Shown one piece after another: positions 27,293 through 35,907 of a stretch of 64,000 nt of DNA. The stretch spans positions 124,001 through 188,000 of the forward strand of contig NZ_NWUW01000001.1 in NCBI RefSeq assembly GCF_002746455.1, read 5' to 3'. Source of the DNA: Bacillus fungorum. Its GTDB lineage: Bacteria; Bacillota; Bacilli; Bacillales; Bacillaceae_G. The notes under the pieces are model-generated. The model ran no database searches and had not been told where the DNA came from. It saw only the letters and a list, made by a program, of their open reading frames with translations. The position numbers and the translations under genes are program-made. Within the stretch, counting starts at the first letter, position 1. Every line of letters begins with the position of its first letter.

Positions 27293-27868
27293 TCAGTTTG
27301 AAAGTCCGCGCCAAAATACTTTCCAAGAAGCGTCTAGACGTGTCTCAAAACGATTTAAACCTGCGTATAGTAGTTCAACCATAAGACCGTCGAGTAAGCA
27401 TAGAAAAGCTTCTAAGGCATCTTTTACTTCAATGTTATGCAGCTCATCTCGTTCGCTTGCTCTTTTAAATACAGGGAATAAAAGTCTTCCGACATTTTCA
27501 ATGTGTACATTTGCTTTATTAATAATTTGTTCGCGAAATGCATCAGGCGGAAAATAAGAAGTTCGTAACCAAAACATTGATTCTTCACTTTCACCAAATC
27601 GTTTTGCGTAGCCCTTTAGTAACTGTAAGAGCAATTCTTCAGTAGCCGAATTTGAAAAGCTTTCGATATCGCCTGTGAAGCTCTGCAAATCTTTTTGGAG
27701 AGCGGATTCTAAGCATATAAAATATAGCTCTTCTTTTCCTTTAAAGTGTGCGTAAATTGATGGTTTTTTAATCCCAACTTCTTGAGCAATATTTGCTAGT
27801 GAAGTTCCTTCGTAGCCGTAGCGTGCGAAATGAGAAAGTGCTACAGCTTTAATGCGGTTTGCTGTCAT
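27293..27868 (-). CDS. TetR-family repressor
   Basis: A 191-residue regulator. Residues 1-50 form a TetR helix-turn-helix (HFARYGYEGTSLANIAQEVGIKKPSIYAHF, key block GTSLANIA), and the rest is the helical ligand-binding domain. I use ATG 27868, six bases after GTAGGGG; ATG 27874 directly abuts that site. Operator-like palindromes on either side of the gene suggest it controls itself and the SMR pair. The inducer is probably a cationic compound. Confidence 0.82.
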   Translation of the reverse strand: MTANRIKAVALSHFARYGYEGTSLANIAQEVGIKKPSIYAHFKGKEELYFICLESALQKDLQSFTGDIESFSNSATEELLLQLLKGYAKRFGESEESMFWLRTSYFPPDAFREQIINKANVHIENVGRLLFPVFKRASERDELHNIEVKDALEAFLCLLDGLMVELLYAGLNRFETRLDASWKVFWRGLSN

Positions 27869-27880
27869 TTTCATCCCCTA

Positions 27881-27896
27881 CCTACCGTTCGTTAGG
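27881..27896. promoter_or_regulatory. TetR operator-like palindrome upstream of tetR
   Basis: CCTACCGTTCGTTAGG, with an inverted CCTA/TAGG core, overlaps the leader and ribosome-binding region of the regulator gene. Confidence 0.55.
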
Positions 27897-28028
27897 TTGA
27901 TTATATGCGAGTAAAAATATAAAGTCAATAGGTGAAGAGCTGAAAAAGAGCGCTATAGGTAACCACATCCATCAACTTAAGGATTTAGGCTATTCTTGAA
28001 GTTAAAAGCACGTTACTATTCTCTTATG

Positions 28029-28529
28029 TTAAGGAAGGATTCGATATTCTTTAGAATCATATAACTTCAATGCTCTCTGAATGAAACTATCCTTAACACG
28101 AGGGCGCCCACCTACTCTGCCCCTTGCTTTTGCACTTTCAATCCCCTCTTGAGTACGTTGAGCAATCAAGTCCCTTTCAAACTGGCTGAATGCTTGAAAA
28201 ACTATTAACATCAATTTCCCTTGAGGTGTAGTAGTATCAAATTGTTCTTTGATACTAATTAGCTTAACGCCCTTATTCTCAAAAAAATCAACGAGTTCAA
28301 TTAAATCTTTGGTACTTCTTCCTAATCTAGAAAAGCTTTCAACAATTAATGTATCACCAAATCTAATTTTATCTTTTAATCGAGTAAGCTATGGGCGATC
28401 ACTTTTCGTACCTGTTATTTTTTAAATTAAAATTTCAGTACAGTTATAATTTTGAAGCATGTCTAGTTGACGAATCAAATCTTGTTGTTGGGTACTTACC
28501 CTTGCATAACCATAAATGTATGAATTCAT
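28029..28529 (-). pseudogene. Serine recombinase (resolvase/invertase), inactivated
   Basis: The frame begins at ATG 28529 after AGGTGA and reads MNSYIYGYARVSTQQQD, the catalytic-domain start with the active Ser after YARV. It continues through FSRLGRS, QGKLMLIVFQAFSQFERDLI and ARGRVGGRPR. Two stops break it in the same frame: TAA where E of EKITGT is expected (28416-28430 region) and TAG where E of RPELT is expected (28380-28395 region). Each is one G-to-T change from Glu. The C terminus ends early within the HTH. A relic of a mobile element. Confidence 0.85.
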
Positions 28530-28763
28530 GAAATCACCTAACCTTTATACCGTAATTTTATCATAAAGGGTTGTTAAAATTAATTTGATTTTGACAATAG
28601 TTTTGATAACGTATTTAAGCGTTTTATAAGGATTAAATTTTGTTTAATATTTTAAGATTTGTATTGAAAATTCGAAGTCCTAGAAGTACCATATACATAT
28701 TCAAACATTTGAAGATGTATATGGCACTTCTTCAAATTAAGGATAAGTAATGGAGGGATTTGA
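28530..28763. promoter_or_regulatory. ArsR gene upstream region with a 48-base inverted repeat
   Basis: At 28683-28730 two 23-base arms, separated by CA, are complementary at 21 of 23 positions; the centre is TTCAAACATTTGAA. Left arm starts GAAGTACCATATACA, right arm ends TGTATATGGCACTTC. It lies 34 bases before the ArsR start, where an operator is expected, but could also be a transcribed hairpin. The rest is AT-rich without recognisable features. Confidence 0.6.
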
Positions 28764-29117
28764 ATGGGAAACGAAATGCAACAATTTAAAGCTGATTTCT
28801 TTAAAGCCTTAGCACATCCTTTGCGAATAGGTATTCTAGAATTATTGTCAGAGGGTGAAAAAAGTGTAAATGAAATTCAAAGCATTCTTAATAAGGAAGG
28901 TTCTGCTGTTTCTCAACAGTTAAGTGTATTACGTGCTAAAAATATTGTTGTTGGTACTAAAGATGGAAAAAGAGTTTTATATTCTCTTCGGGATCCTATG
29001 ATTATGAATTTGCTGGTAGTTGCACGGGGAATTTTTAACAACCATTTAATTGATACAATTTCAATGTTAGAAGAGCTAGATGAAACAGAAAGGGAAACAA
29101 TGATTAAGGAGGGATAG
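28764..29117 (+). CDS. ArsR-family repressor without cysteines
   Basis: A 117-residue winged-helix protein with the ArsR signature (FFKALAHPLRIGILELL, then SVNEIQSILNKEGSAVSQQLSVLRA, then GKRVLYSL). It has no Cys at all, so the usual metal thiolate site or a persulphide switch is absent; only two His remain. Its signal is therefore unclear. ATG 28764 follows TGGAGGG. It precedes a Cys-rich protein by two bases and the SulP transporter, which it probably controls through the palindrome upstream. Confidence 0.82.
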   Translation: MGNEMQQFKADFFKALAHPLRIGILELLSEGEKSVNEIQSILNKEGSAVSQQLSVLRAKNIVVGTKDGKRVLYSLRDPMIMNLLVVARGIFNNHLIDTISMLEELDETERETMIKEG

Positions 29118-29118
29118 G

Positions 29119-29559
29119 TTGAGCATTGAAGTTAAAAAAGAAGATATCATTCGACATGGGATTGAAGTATTTCGCTCAATAGGCGCTCATCATGTTTGTA
29201 ATGTTTGTATTAAAAGTGGGAATTCTTGTTGTTTTTCATGCCAGCATTTACAGGATGGAGTTGGATGTCAAAAGAGAAATACAGCTTGTACAGCTTGGTT
29301 ATGTGGGATTCAAAGTTTTTTATTTGATCAAATAGGGTTACTGGACGAATGGAATAGTTTCTGGATTGAAATTCCGGGACAAATGTTTCGTAGAGATAGT
29401 ACGCCAGATAACGTAAGAATTAAATCGTTTATAGATATGAAAAATCTAGATAGTCGAGATGGATTACTTTTAGTAGAAAGGTTAAATTCCTATATACAAG
29501 AAGGAGGAGATATAGGTAAATTAGAACGTCATTTAAGCAAAACGTATAACCAATATTAG
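29119..29559 (+). CDS. Cysteine-rich protein of unknown function
   Basis: A 146-residue protein starting at TTG 29119 right after the arsR stop, with GGAGG upstream, so coupled to it. Residues 27-62 contain nine cysteines (VCNVC, SCCFSC, GVGCQ, ACTAWLC), a dense arrangement fit for a metal or iron-sulphur centre. The remainder is helical and soluble. I do not recognise a characterised family. Between an ArsR and an anion transporter it may be a metal-binding sensor or redox partner. Confidence 0.65.
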   Translation: MSIEVKKEDIIRHGIEVFRSIGAHHVCNVCIKSGNSCCFSCQHLQDGVGCQKRNTACTAWLCGIQSFLFDQIGLLDEWNSFWIEIPGQMFRRDSTPDNVRIKSFIDMKNLDSRDGLLLVERLNSYIQEGGDIGKLERHLSKTYNQY

Positions 29560-29696
29560 GCTAATTCTCTCGTGTAAAGAGATAAAAATCGTCTGTATAA
29601 GAGTATGAGAAATGCATTTATAACTCAAATTTATCAAAAGAAAATATTCTTTCAGAAGAAGTAAGATTTATTAAAAATAGAAAAGAAGGGTTTGTC

Positions 29697-31460
29697 ATGA
29701 GAAGGTTATTTACGGGAAGGTTTGAAGGATATTCATTGGGACATTTTCAAAAAGATCTTCTTTCTGGAATGATTGTCGGAGTTGTCGCGATTCCACTTGC
29801 TATGTCTTTTGCTATAGCCTCTGGTGTTAAGCCAGAGTATGGGATTTATACAACATGTATTGCTGGGATACTCATTTCACTATTTGGTGGTTCAAAGTAT
29901 CAAATTGGAGGACCTACAGGTGCTTTTGTTCCGATTCTTTTAGGAATTGTAATTACCTATGGGTATGAAAATTTACTACTTGCTGGTTTATTAGCTGGTA
30001 TTATCTTATGCCTTATGGGAATTTTTAAACTAGGATCTTTAATTAAGTTTATCCCACGTCCTGTAACAATTGGCTTTACGTCAGGTATTGCTGTCATTAT
30101 TTTCACGGGACAAATTGCTAGTTTTTTGGGTTTAACAGGTATAAAGAAGCATGAGGAATTTATAGCAAACCTGAAAGAAATCTTTACTCATATCGGTACT
30201 ATCAATTTTTACAGTGTAATAACTGCCTTGATTTGCTTTTTTGTTATACTCATAACACCAAAAATTTCACCTAAAGTACCCGGCTCATTAATAGGTGTTG
30301 TTATTTCAACTGTAATTGCAACTGTATTTTTTTCAGGTCATGTACCTACTATTGGTACAGCGTATGGGATGATTCCAAATACACTTCCTCAGTTTGATAT
30401 ACCAGAAATCACATTAGATCGTATCAAACAGTTAATTGGTCCTGCGTTTGTTATTGCGATGCTCGGTGGTATTGAATCTCTTTTATCTGCTGTCGTGGCA
30501 GATGGTATGACAAATAGTAAACATAATAGTAACAAAGAGCTGATTGGTCAGGGAATTGCCAATATTGTTACACCGTTATTTGGAGGAATTCCGGCAACTG
30601 GAGCGATTGCCCGCACAGCCACTAATATTAAGAGTGGAGCTGTATCTCCGATGTCGGGTGTTATTCATGGGGGATTTGTGTTATTTACACTTCTATTGTT
30701 AGCCCCATATGCTTCCCATATTCCTCTTGCTAGTATGGCTCCTATTTTAATGGTGGTAGCTTGGAATATGAGCGAACAAAAACATTTTTATCACATACTT
30801 AAAATGAAGACAGGAGACTCTCTTGTATTACTAGTAACATTTTTACTTACTGTATTTACCAGTTTGACAACAGCTGTGGAGATCGGTCTTATTTTAGCTA
30901 TTATTTTGTTTACAAAACGTATGAGTAATATGCTAGTCATATCTAAAGTGCTTCCTGATCATACAAAAAAGAATGAAAAATTGTTACCACATGTGGTAAA
31001 TAAAGCTCATGATTGCCCACAAATTAGTATTTACACAATAGAAGGGCCATTATTCTTTGGGGCTGCTCAAACATTTGAACAAAATATTTTAGCGACAATT
31101 CATTATAAACCCAAAGTATTAATTTTACGTATGGGAAAAGTTCCTTTTATTGATACAACAGGAGAGTCTTACTTTAGGAATATTGTTCAGCATTTTAAAA
31201 AACAAGGTGGCGTACTTCTCATTTCAGGAATTCAATCAGAGCTAAAAACAAATCTAGATAAGAATGGATTGTATGCTGAGATTGGAGAAGAAAACTTTTT
31301 TGATCATACCGGGGAAGCCATTAACTGTGCTTTAAGACATTTGAATATAAAAAAATGTGTAGGGTGTAAGCATTTCGCTTTTCATGAATGTACCGGGCTT
31401 TCTCAGCAATCTCAGGAAGTGAATACAATGAAGAATAAGGAAAATGCATTAGATTTTTAA
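29697..31460 (+). CDS. SulP-family anion transporter with STAS domain
   Basis: A 587-residue membrane protein. After a short N-terminal stretch come about ten to twelve segments with the SulP signature blocks (GVVAIPLAMSFAIASG, IYTTCIAGI, GGPTGAFV). The C-terminal part from about residue 440 is a STAS domain (FIDTTGESYF). The extreme C terminus has an unusual CVGCKHFAFHEC cluster. SulP proteins carry sulphate, bicarbonate or other anions. The cysteine cluster and the Cys-rich neighbour suggest a link to sulphur or metals, which is inference. Confidence 0.85.
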   Translation: MRRLFTGRFEGYSLGHFQKDLLSGMIVGVVAIPLAMSFAIASGVKPEYGIYTTCIAGILISLFGGSKYQIGGPTGAFVPILLGIVITYGYENLLLAGLLAGIILCLMGIFKLGSLIKFIPRPVTIGFTSGIAVIIFTGQIASFLGLTGIKKHEEFIANLKEIFTHIGTINFYSVITALICFFVILITPKISPKVPGSLIGVVISTVIATVFFSGHVPTIGTAYGMIPNTLPQFDIPEITLDRIKQLIGPAFVIAMLGGIESLLSAVVADGMTNSKHNSNKELIGQGIANIVTPLFGGIPATGAIARTATNIKSGAVSPMSGVIHGGFVLFTLLLLAPYASHIPLASMAPILMVVAWNMSEQKHFYHILKMKTGDSLVLLVTFLLTVFTSLTTAVEIGLILAIILFTKRMSNMLVISKVLPDHTKKNEKLLPHVVNKAHDCPQISIYTIEGPLFFGAAQTFEQNILATIHYKPKVLILRMGKVPFIDTTGESYFRNIVQHFKKQGGVLLISGIQSELKTNLDKNGLYAEIGEENFFDHTGEAINCALRHLNIKKCVGCKHFAFHECTGLSQQSQEVNTMKNKENALDF

Positions 31461-31545
31461 AAAATTCACTTCACATGCAAAGTATGTTTGATTTGATCCA
31501 CTCTTTTAATCATTTTATTAAAAATAGAGAAGGAGAAAGTTTACT

Positions 31546-32070
31546 TTGGAGAATGCGGAGAAGATTTTTACGAGGTGTGAACAAGAAGGTTTTTCATACA
31601 TCCAACAAATGATTATCAAACAGCAAGAAGAGAATACCTTCCTTACATTTAAACGAAAAACGGATTATACAAACAGTATCCTTTCAAAAGATGCTAAAAA
31701 GAATTATGAAAAAAACGTCTCGTTTTTTTCTCATGTTTCTGGTGGTGTAATTATATGGGGAGTAGCTTTGAGTAAAAATAAAGATGGTGATAACATAGCT
31801 AAAAAAATCCAACCTATCTCTAATGGAAAATCATTTTCAAGTAATTTAAATTGTTTATTACCAAAAGATTTTATTGCTATAAACCCGGATGTTAAAAACA
31901 TATATATCCCTTTTCCTAAAGAAACAAAAAACGGATTTGTAATCACATATGTTCCGGGGAACAACTATCTGTTAAGCCTTAATAACTATTATACAAAGAC
32001 CAGGGATAACTTTGTAATGATGGTGGGGCAGATTCTTTTAAATGATGTGTTAAAAAATAGAAGGCTATAA
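31546..32070 (+). CDS. AlbA_2 (Schlafen-like) domain protein
   Basis: A 174-residue protein starting at TTG 31546 after AAGGAG. Residues 30-75 (TFLTFKRKTD, then VSFFSHVSGGVIIWGVA) show the AlbA_2/Schlafen-like pattern in which an EFK-like strand is followed by a GG(x)IIWGV strand. The C-terminal half (residues 100-165) has alternating strands. Such domains bind DNA or RNA, often in phage or regulatory proteins. This short form lacks a separate C-terminal helix-turn-helix. Confidence 0.5.
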   Translation: MENAEKIFTRCEQEGFSYIQQMIIKQQEENTFLTFKRKTDYTNSILSKDAKKNYEKNVSFFSHVSGGVIIWGVALSKNKDGDNIAKKIQPISNGKSFSSNLNCLLPKDFIAINPDVKNIYIPFPKETKNGFVITYVPGNNYLLSLNNYYTKTRDNFVMMVGQILLNDVLKNRRL

Positions 32071-32110
32071 AGAAATTCATTATAAATCATGATATAGAGG
32101 AGAATAAATA

Positions 32111-32350
32111 ATGTCTGAATTTAAAGATCAAGTATTAAATGTATTAGAAGAAGTATGTGAAAATGATATCGTAAAAGAGAACCCAGATGTGCAATTATTT
32201 GAAGAAGGAATTCTAGATTCTTTTGGCACAGTGTCTTTATTAGTAGAATTTCAAGAACGTTTAAATATCGAAGTGTCTATTTCTGACTTTGACCGTGATG
32301 AATGGGCGACACCGAACATGATTATTAAGAAATTGAAAGATATGAGATAA
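32111..32350 (+). CDS. Orphan D-alanyl carrier protein (DltC-like)
   Basis: A 79-residue carrier protein. The phosphopantetheine serine is Ser37 in the LDSFGTV motif, and length and sequence match DltC, which holds D-alanine for transfer to teichoic acids. The dltA, dltB and dltD partners are not nearby, so it is a solitary copy. The start follows AGAGGAG. It may act with the main Dlt proteins, or carry another small acyl group; both are conjecture. Confidence 0.75.
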   Translation: MSEFKDQVLNVLEEVCENDIVKENPDVQLFEEGILDSFGTVSLLVEFQERLNIEVSISDFDRDEWATPNMIIKKLKDMR

Positions 32351-32472
32351 AAATAAGTGTTTGAGACACAGATAAGAAACACTTCTCAAAATTAAAATTT
32401 GTAATTGCTATTCTTACGAAGTTTTAAAAATACTTATTAGAATGAATGATAACGTGTGGAGGAAATAAAAAT

Positions 32473-32814
32473 ATGTCTAATTTACCAAATTGTCCAAAAT
32501 GTAATTCAGAATATACTTATGAAGATGGAAATCTTTTTGTTTGCCCAGAATGTGCTCATGAGTGGACTTTAGAATCAGAAACTGAAAATAGTGAAGATGC
32601 AAAAGTTATTAAAGATGCCAATGGAAATGTCTTAAACGATGGTGATTCTGTAACAGTCATTAAAGATCTTAAAGTAAAAGGAACTTCATCGGTTGTGAAA
32701 ATCGGTACAAAAGTAAAAAGTATCCGTTTAGTAGATGGAGACCATGATATTGATTGTAAAATTGAAGGTTTTGGAGCTATGAAATTAAAATCTGAATTTG
32801 TTAAAAAGGTTTAA
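32473..32814 (+). CDS. YjdM/PhnA-type zinc-ribbon protein
   Basis: A 113-residue protein with an N-terminal zinc ribbon (CPKC at 8-11 and CPEC at 26-29) followed by the PhnA/YjdM beta-rich domain ([23 protein letters not shown]). Despite the historical phosphonate name, family function is not established. ATG 32473 follows TGGAGGAA at a good distance. It has its own terminator. Confidence 0.85.
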   Translation: MSNLPNCPKCNSEYTYEDGNLFVCPECAHEWTLESETENSEDAKVIKDANGNVLNDGDSVTVIKDLKVKGTSSVVKIGTKVKSIRLVDGDHDIDCKIEGFGAMKLKSEFVKKV

Positions 32815-33434
32815 ATGTGGGTTTAATGTAACAGAACTAATTTGAGTTAATTGTTTAATTCCAATGGATGTACAACATTTTTAAGGTAGAAATCAAATAA
32901 CTTTTATAATAGAACGACTTCATTCCAGAATACTTATCATAAATGAGGTCGTTCTATTTTTTGAAATTATCTCAAACATATTCGTATATTTTTTTAAGAT
33001 GATGCGGGTATATGCTGTAAAACATAAGAACTGAAACTCTTTAACGTCGGAAACTGTGTTTTCCACATGGTGAAATGGTCTTAGCGTGAATTGTATGTCA
33101 TTCTGTTGGCGGGACCCTTAAGGCTATTTTGTTAGTATTAGATCTATCAAATGAATTGTCTTTTTTGAACTAACTGCATTACCTAAATAAAAAATAAAGA
33201 GAAGATTTTATCCTTAGCGTAGGGAAAATCGGCTTTTTTATCTCAAAATTTGGTAGTACCCCATAGCCATCAAGCTAAGGTTTTAAATCACCCCCAAAAC
33301 GAGAATTCTATTCGTTTTTGACTATTGATAAGTGGGGGATGTTAACTACAAAACCTTTGACTGAAGTAGCGCCCCCTATAATACGGATTTACAACGTTAA
33401 GTTGTTTATAGTATTAAATAGGAATGAAATTTAG
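32815..33434. other. 620-base spacer with hairpins and a shared motif
   Basis: No gene is supported. It holds the terminator at 32908-32962, a weak hairpin near 33202-33240, the sequence ATAGCCATCAAGCTAAG near 33261-33278 that resembles motifs near 27965 and 38110, and an inverted ACGAG/TTCG hairpin near 33298-33325. The appearance is of decayed insertion sequence DNA, but no transposase is readable. Confidence 0.4.
32908..32962 (+). terminator. Terminator of the zinc-ribbon gene
   Basis: AATAGAACGACTTCATT and AATGAGGTCGTTCTATT form a long stem with a T run after it. Confidence 0.8.
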
Positions 33435-34160
33435 TTAGCTTTTCATTTTTCTCTTAAAGCCCCAAACAGCAATTAAGAAGATAATTACCGTATAGCCAAC
33501 TACCCATAATAAAGGTATAACAATACTTCTGTACTCACCAGATAAAGCAAATCGTGTAGCATCAACTGCATGAGCAAATGGTAATGCATAACCGATTGTT
33601 TTAAAAGTACCCCCAATTATATCTAACTTAAACCAAGTTCCGCTTAACCATGTTGTTATATTCATGAATATTGAGAATATTCCGCCGACCTGTTTATCAG
33701 TGAAGAACGTTCCGAGTAGTAAACCAAACCCAATGTAAAGCGTTGCAATGATAACAAGGAGAAAACTAGCAAATATTACATTCAGACTAATAGATAAACC
33801 TAAGAAAAATGCAGAAATAAAACAAATAACAATTTGAAGAAATACAACAGGTAATAAAGGGAGAGTATACCCAGCAATATAATCTGTCGCAGCCATAGGG
33901 GAGGCGAAAATTCTCATTAAAAACGAACTACTTTTATCCTTTCCAATCAGCATCCCTGAAAATAACGTAGCGAATGAAAAACTGAAAACAATCACTCCTG
34001 GTGTTAAGTTTTCTATGCTATAAAGTTCAAATGGCATATTTTTCTGCATGATTGAAAAAAGACACATAATAATAATCGGAAGTACAATCCCGAATACAAG
34101 TGTCAAAGGGTCTCGTAAAATCTCTTTACGATTACGCGTAGCAAATGTTAAAGTTCTCAT
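33435..34160 (-). CDS. ABC-2 type permease of the LytTR-linked exporter
   Basis: A 241-residue membrane protein with six segments and the ABC-2 form (LTFATRNRKEILRDP at the start). ATG 34160 is seven bases after GAGGGGG; a TTG six bases earlier is too close to that site. It overlaps the ATPase end. The substrate is unknown. Confidence 0.82.
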   Translation of the reverse strand: MRTLTFATRNRKEILRDPLTLVFGIVLPIIIMCLFSIMQKNMPFELYSIENLTPGVIVFSFSFATLFSGMLIGKDKSSSFLMRIFASPMAATDYIAGYTLPLLPVVFLQIVICFISAFFLGLSISLNVIFASFLLVIIATLYIGFGLLLGTFFTDKQVGGIFSIFMNITTWLSGTWFKLDIIGGTFKTIGYALPFAHAVDATRFALSGEYRSIVIPLLWVVGYTVIIFLIAVWGFKRKMKS

Positions 34161-34162
34161 AG

Positions 34163-34885
34163 TCAAGCCCCCTCTTCAGTTAGCTTAAGGAAGATATCCT
34201 CTAAGGAAGATTCTCCCGTATTCTCTTTTAACTCATCAATCGTTCCAAGTGCACGCAACTTACCACCGTGCATAATCCCAACACGATCAGCAAGTGCTTC
34301 TACTTCTTCTAGATAATGTGTCGTTAAAATAATTGTGATTTTCCCCTTTAATTCAAGAAGTGTTTTCCATAAATCATGTCTAGCACGAATATCCAGCCCT
34401 AGTGTTGGCTCATCTAGGAAAATAATTTCAGGTGAAGAAATAAGTGCCATCGCTATGCTTAATCGGCGCTGCAATCCACCTGATAATGTTTTAGCTTTAT
34501 TTTCTGCTCGCTTCAAAAGTCCAAACTTTCTCATCATTTCCACCGTTTTTTGCGTAGCGTCTTGCTTATTGCTTCCATATATACTTGCGATGAATTCTAA
34601 ATTTTCTTTTACAGAAAGATTCGGAGCTACCGCAGTTTCTTGTGGCGAAACATTTATTTTTTGTTTTACTGCCGCTGGGTTCTCGACAATGCTATCCCCT
34701 AACATTAGAGCGTCTCCACTTGTAGGTGTAAGCAAGCAGCTAAGCATTTTAATCGTTGTTGTTTTCCCGGCAGCATTTTGTCCTAGAAGTGCAAAAAATT
34801 CTCCCTTCTCAATTGTCAGTGAAAGATTATCGACAGCTGTATGCTCTTTATAATTTTTTGTTAAATTCTTTATAGCAATGGCCAT
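34163..34885 (-). CDS. ABC transporter ATP-binding protein
   Basis: A 240-residue ATPase with Walker A GQNAAGKT at residues 35-42, signature LSGGLQRR near 138, and Walker B IIFLDEPTLGLD near 156-167. It is adjacent to its permease downstream and to a DUF3021 protein upstream, one base apart. Such modules often export antimicrobial peptides or are involved in self-protection. Confidence 0.88.
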   Translation of the reverse strand: MAIAIKNLTKNYKEHTAVDNLSLTIEKGEFFALLGQNAAGKTTTIKMLSCLLTPTSGDALMLGDSIVENPAAVKQKINVSPQETAVAPNLSVKENLEFIASIYGSNKQDATQKTVEMMRKFGLLKRAENKAKTLSGGLQRRLSIAMALISSPEIIFLDEPTLGLDIRARHDLWKTLLELKGKITIILTTHYLEEVEALADRVGIMHGGKLRALGTIDELKENTGESSLEDIFLKLTEEGA

Positions 34886-35356
34886 TTATTCATCACCTCT
34901 CCCTTCTAATTGTTTCGATTGAATTGCAGCATTAATTTGTTTGATATCATTCCTTGAAATTATGTATTGAATAACCCACGTGACAACATACGTACCTAAA
35001 AAACTAATAAAAAAAATCATTGTGCTTATGAACGTTTTTGGCATCCAAAGCAGTGTCACTATTGGTACCCATACCAATGCTGTTATGCAAAAGTGAACGA
35101 TGTACTGTTTCAATAGACTCCACTTCGCTATTTCAAAAACAAGAGCACTTGTAGCGAACGTGACACCAATGATTCCTGTTAACAGTATTTGCACAATGAC
35201 AGCAATCATCTCGCTATCGAAGAGAGAGCGAAAGTGTCCCACAACTGGTATGTATTCTCCATTTCCTAATTTGAGTGAAATAAGAATTTGTACGACTTGC
35301 CCTATAATCACGCCGATGATAAAACCACCTACAACTCGACTAAATATGTTTTTCAA
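34886..35356 (-). CDS. DUF3021 membrane protein
   Basis: A 156-residue protein with four membrane spans, a short N-terminal amphipathic part and a charged C-terminus (IKQINAAIQSK). Size, topology and its position after a LytTR regulator match DUF3021 proteins, which usually accompany LytTR regulators and probably restrain them. ATG 35356 follows GAGGTG. Confidence 0.78.
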   Translation of the reverse strand: MKNIFSRVVGGFIIGVIIGQVVQILISLKLGNGEYIPVVGHFRSLFDSEMIAVIVQILLTGIIGVTFATSALVFEIAKWSLLKQYIVHFCITALVWVPIVTLLWMPKTFISTMIFFISFLGTYVVTWVIQYIISRNDIKQINAAIQSKQLEGRGDE

Positions 35357-35368
35357 GATGTTTTCACC

Positions 35369-35809
35369 TCATATCCCAAATAGTTTCTTAATTTTTGAAA
35401 CATAGCGTCGAGAAGCATATGTTTTGATATCCCCTACTAATAAAACACCAATAGTTCCTGTTATACTAATATCCATATTCGTAATCATTTTAATGTTAAC
35501 AATCTCTGAATTTGAAATACGAACGAAAAATTGACTATTTAGTTTCGCCTCTAGTTCATATAACCTTGAACGAACCGTATAGATACCAGCAACAGTTTGG
35601 AGAAACACCTTCTGTTTCTCCGCATAGATTCTGACGATATCTTTACATTCGACTATTTCAACACCTCTTTCTGAAAATACAGCCAATGAATCCATACGAG
35701 CCTCTGACAGCCGTTTCATGATATCAGATATCTCATCTGTCATTTTATCTGTAAGAATGATAATTTTCGGTTCTTTATAAGATGGGTTAATCGACACTTC
35801 AAACTTCAC
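35369..35809 (-). CDS. LytTR-domain transcriptional regulator
   Basis: A 146-residue DNA-binding protein. The C-terminal domain (residues about 45-146) is LytTR, with FFVRISNSEIVNIKMI and SRRYVSKIKK blocks; there is no receiver domain. It heads a four-gene operon with DUF3021 and the ABC pair. Two direct repeats upstream at 35874-35907, 21 bases apart, are probable binding sites, so it likely activates its own operon. Confidence 0.85.
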   Translation of the reverse strand: MKFEVSINPSYKEPKIIILTDKMTDEISDIMKRLSEARMDSLAVFSERGVEIVECKDIVRIYAEKQKVFLQTVAGIYTVRSRLYELEAKLNSQFFVRISNSEIVNIKMITNMDISITGTIGVLLVGDIKTYASRRYVSKIKKLFGI

Positions 35810-35873
35810 TTCACCACTTCCCTTTCGCTCGCTCTAAATATAAAAGCTATTTAAGTTACTGTAAATGGATTTT

Positions 35874-35907
35874 CGATAATCGGTCGTTTTCACACGATAA
35901 CTGGTCG
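35874..35907. promoter_or_regulatory. Direct repeats, probable LytTR binding sites
   Basis: CGATAATCGGTCG (35874-35886) and CGATAACTGGTCG (35895-35907), start-to-start 21 bases, i.e. two helical turns. They lie about 65-100 bases before the regulator start, on its minus strand, as expected for LytTR activators. Confidence 0.6.

Noticed and set aside
32970-33120. Minus-strand coding remnant (reading MWKTQFPTLKSFSSY)
   Set aside because: The frame is short, interrupted upstream by a stop, and I do not recognise the peptide.
34335-34853. Plus-strand frame of 172 codons
   Set aside because: Antisense to the ABC ATPase with intact Walker motifs; codon use is that of a shadow frame.
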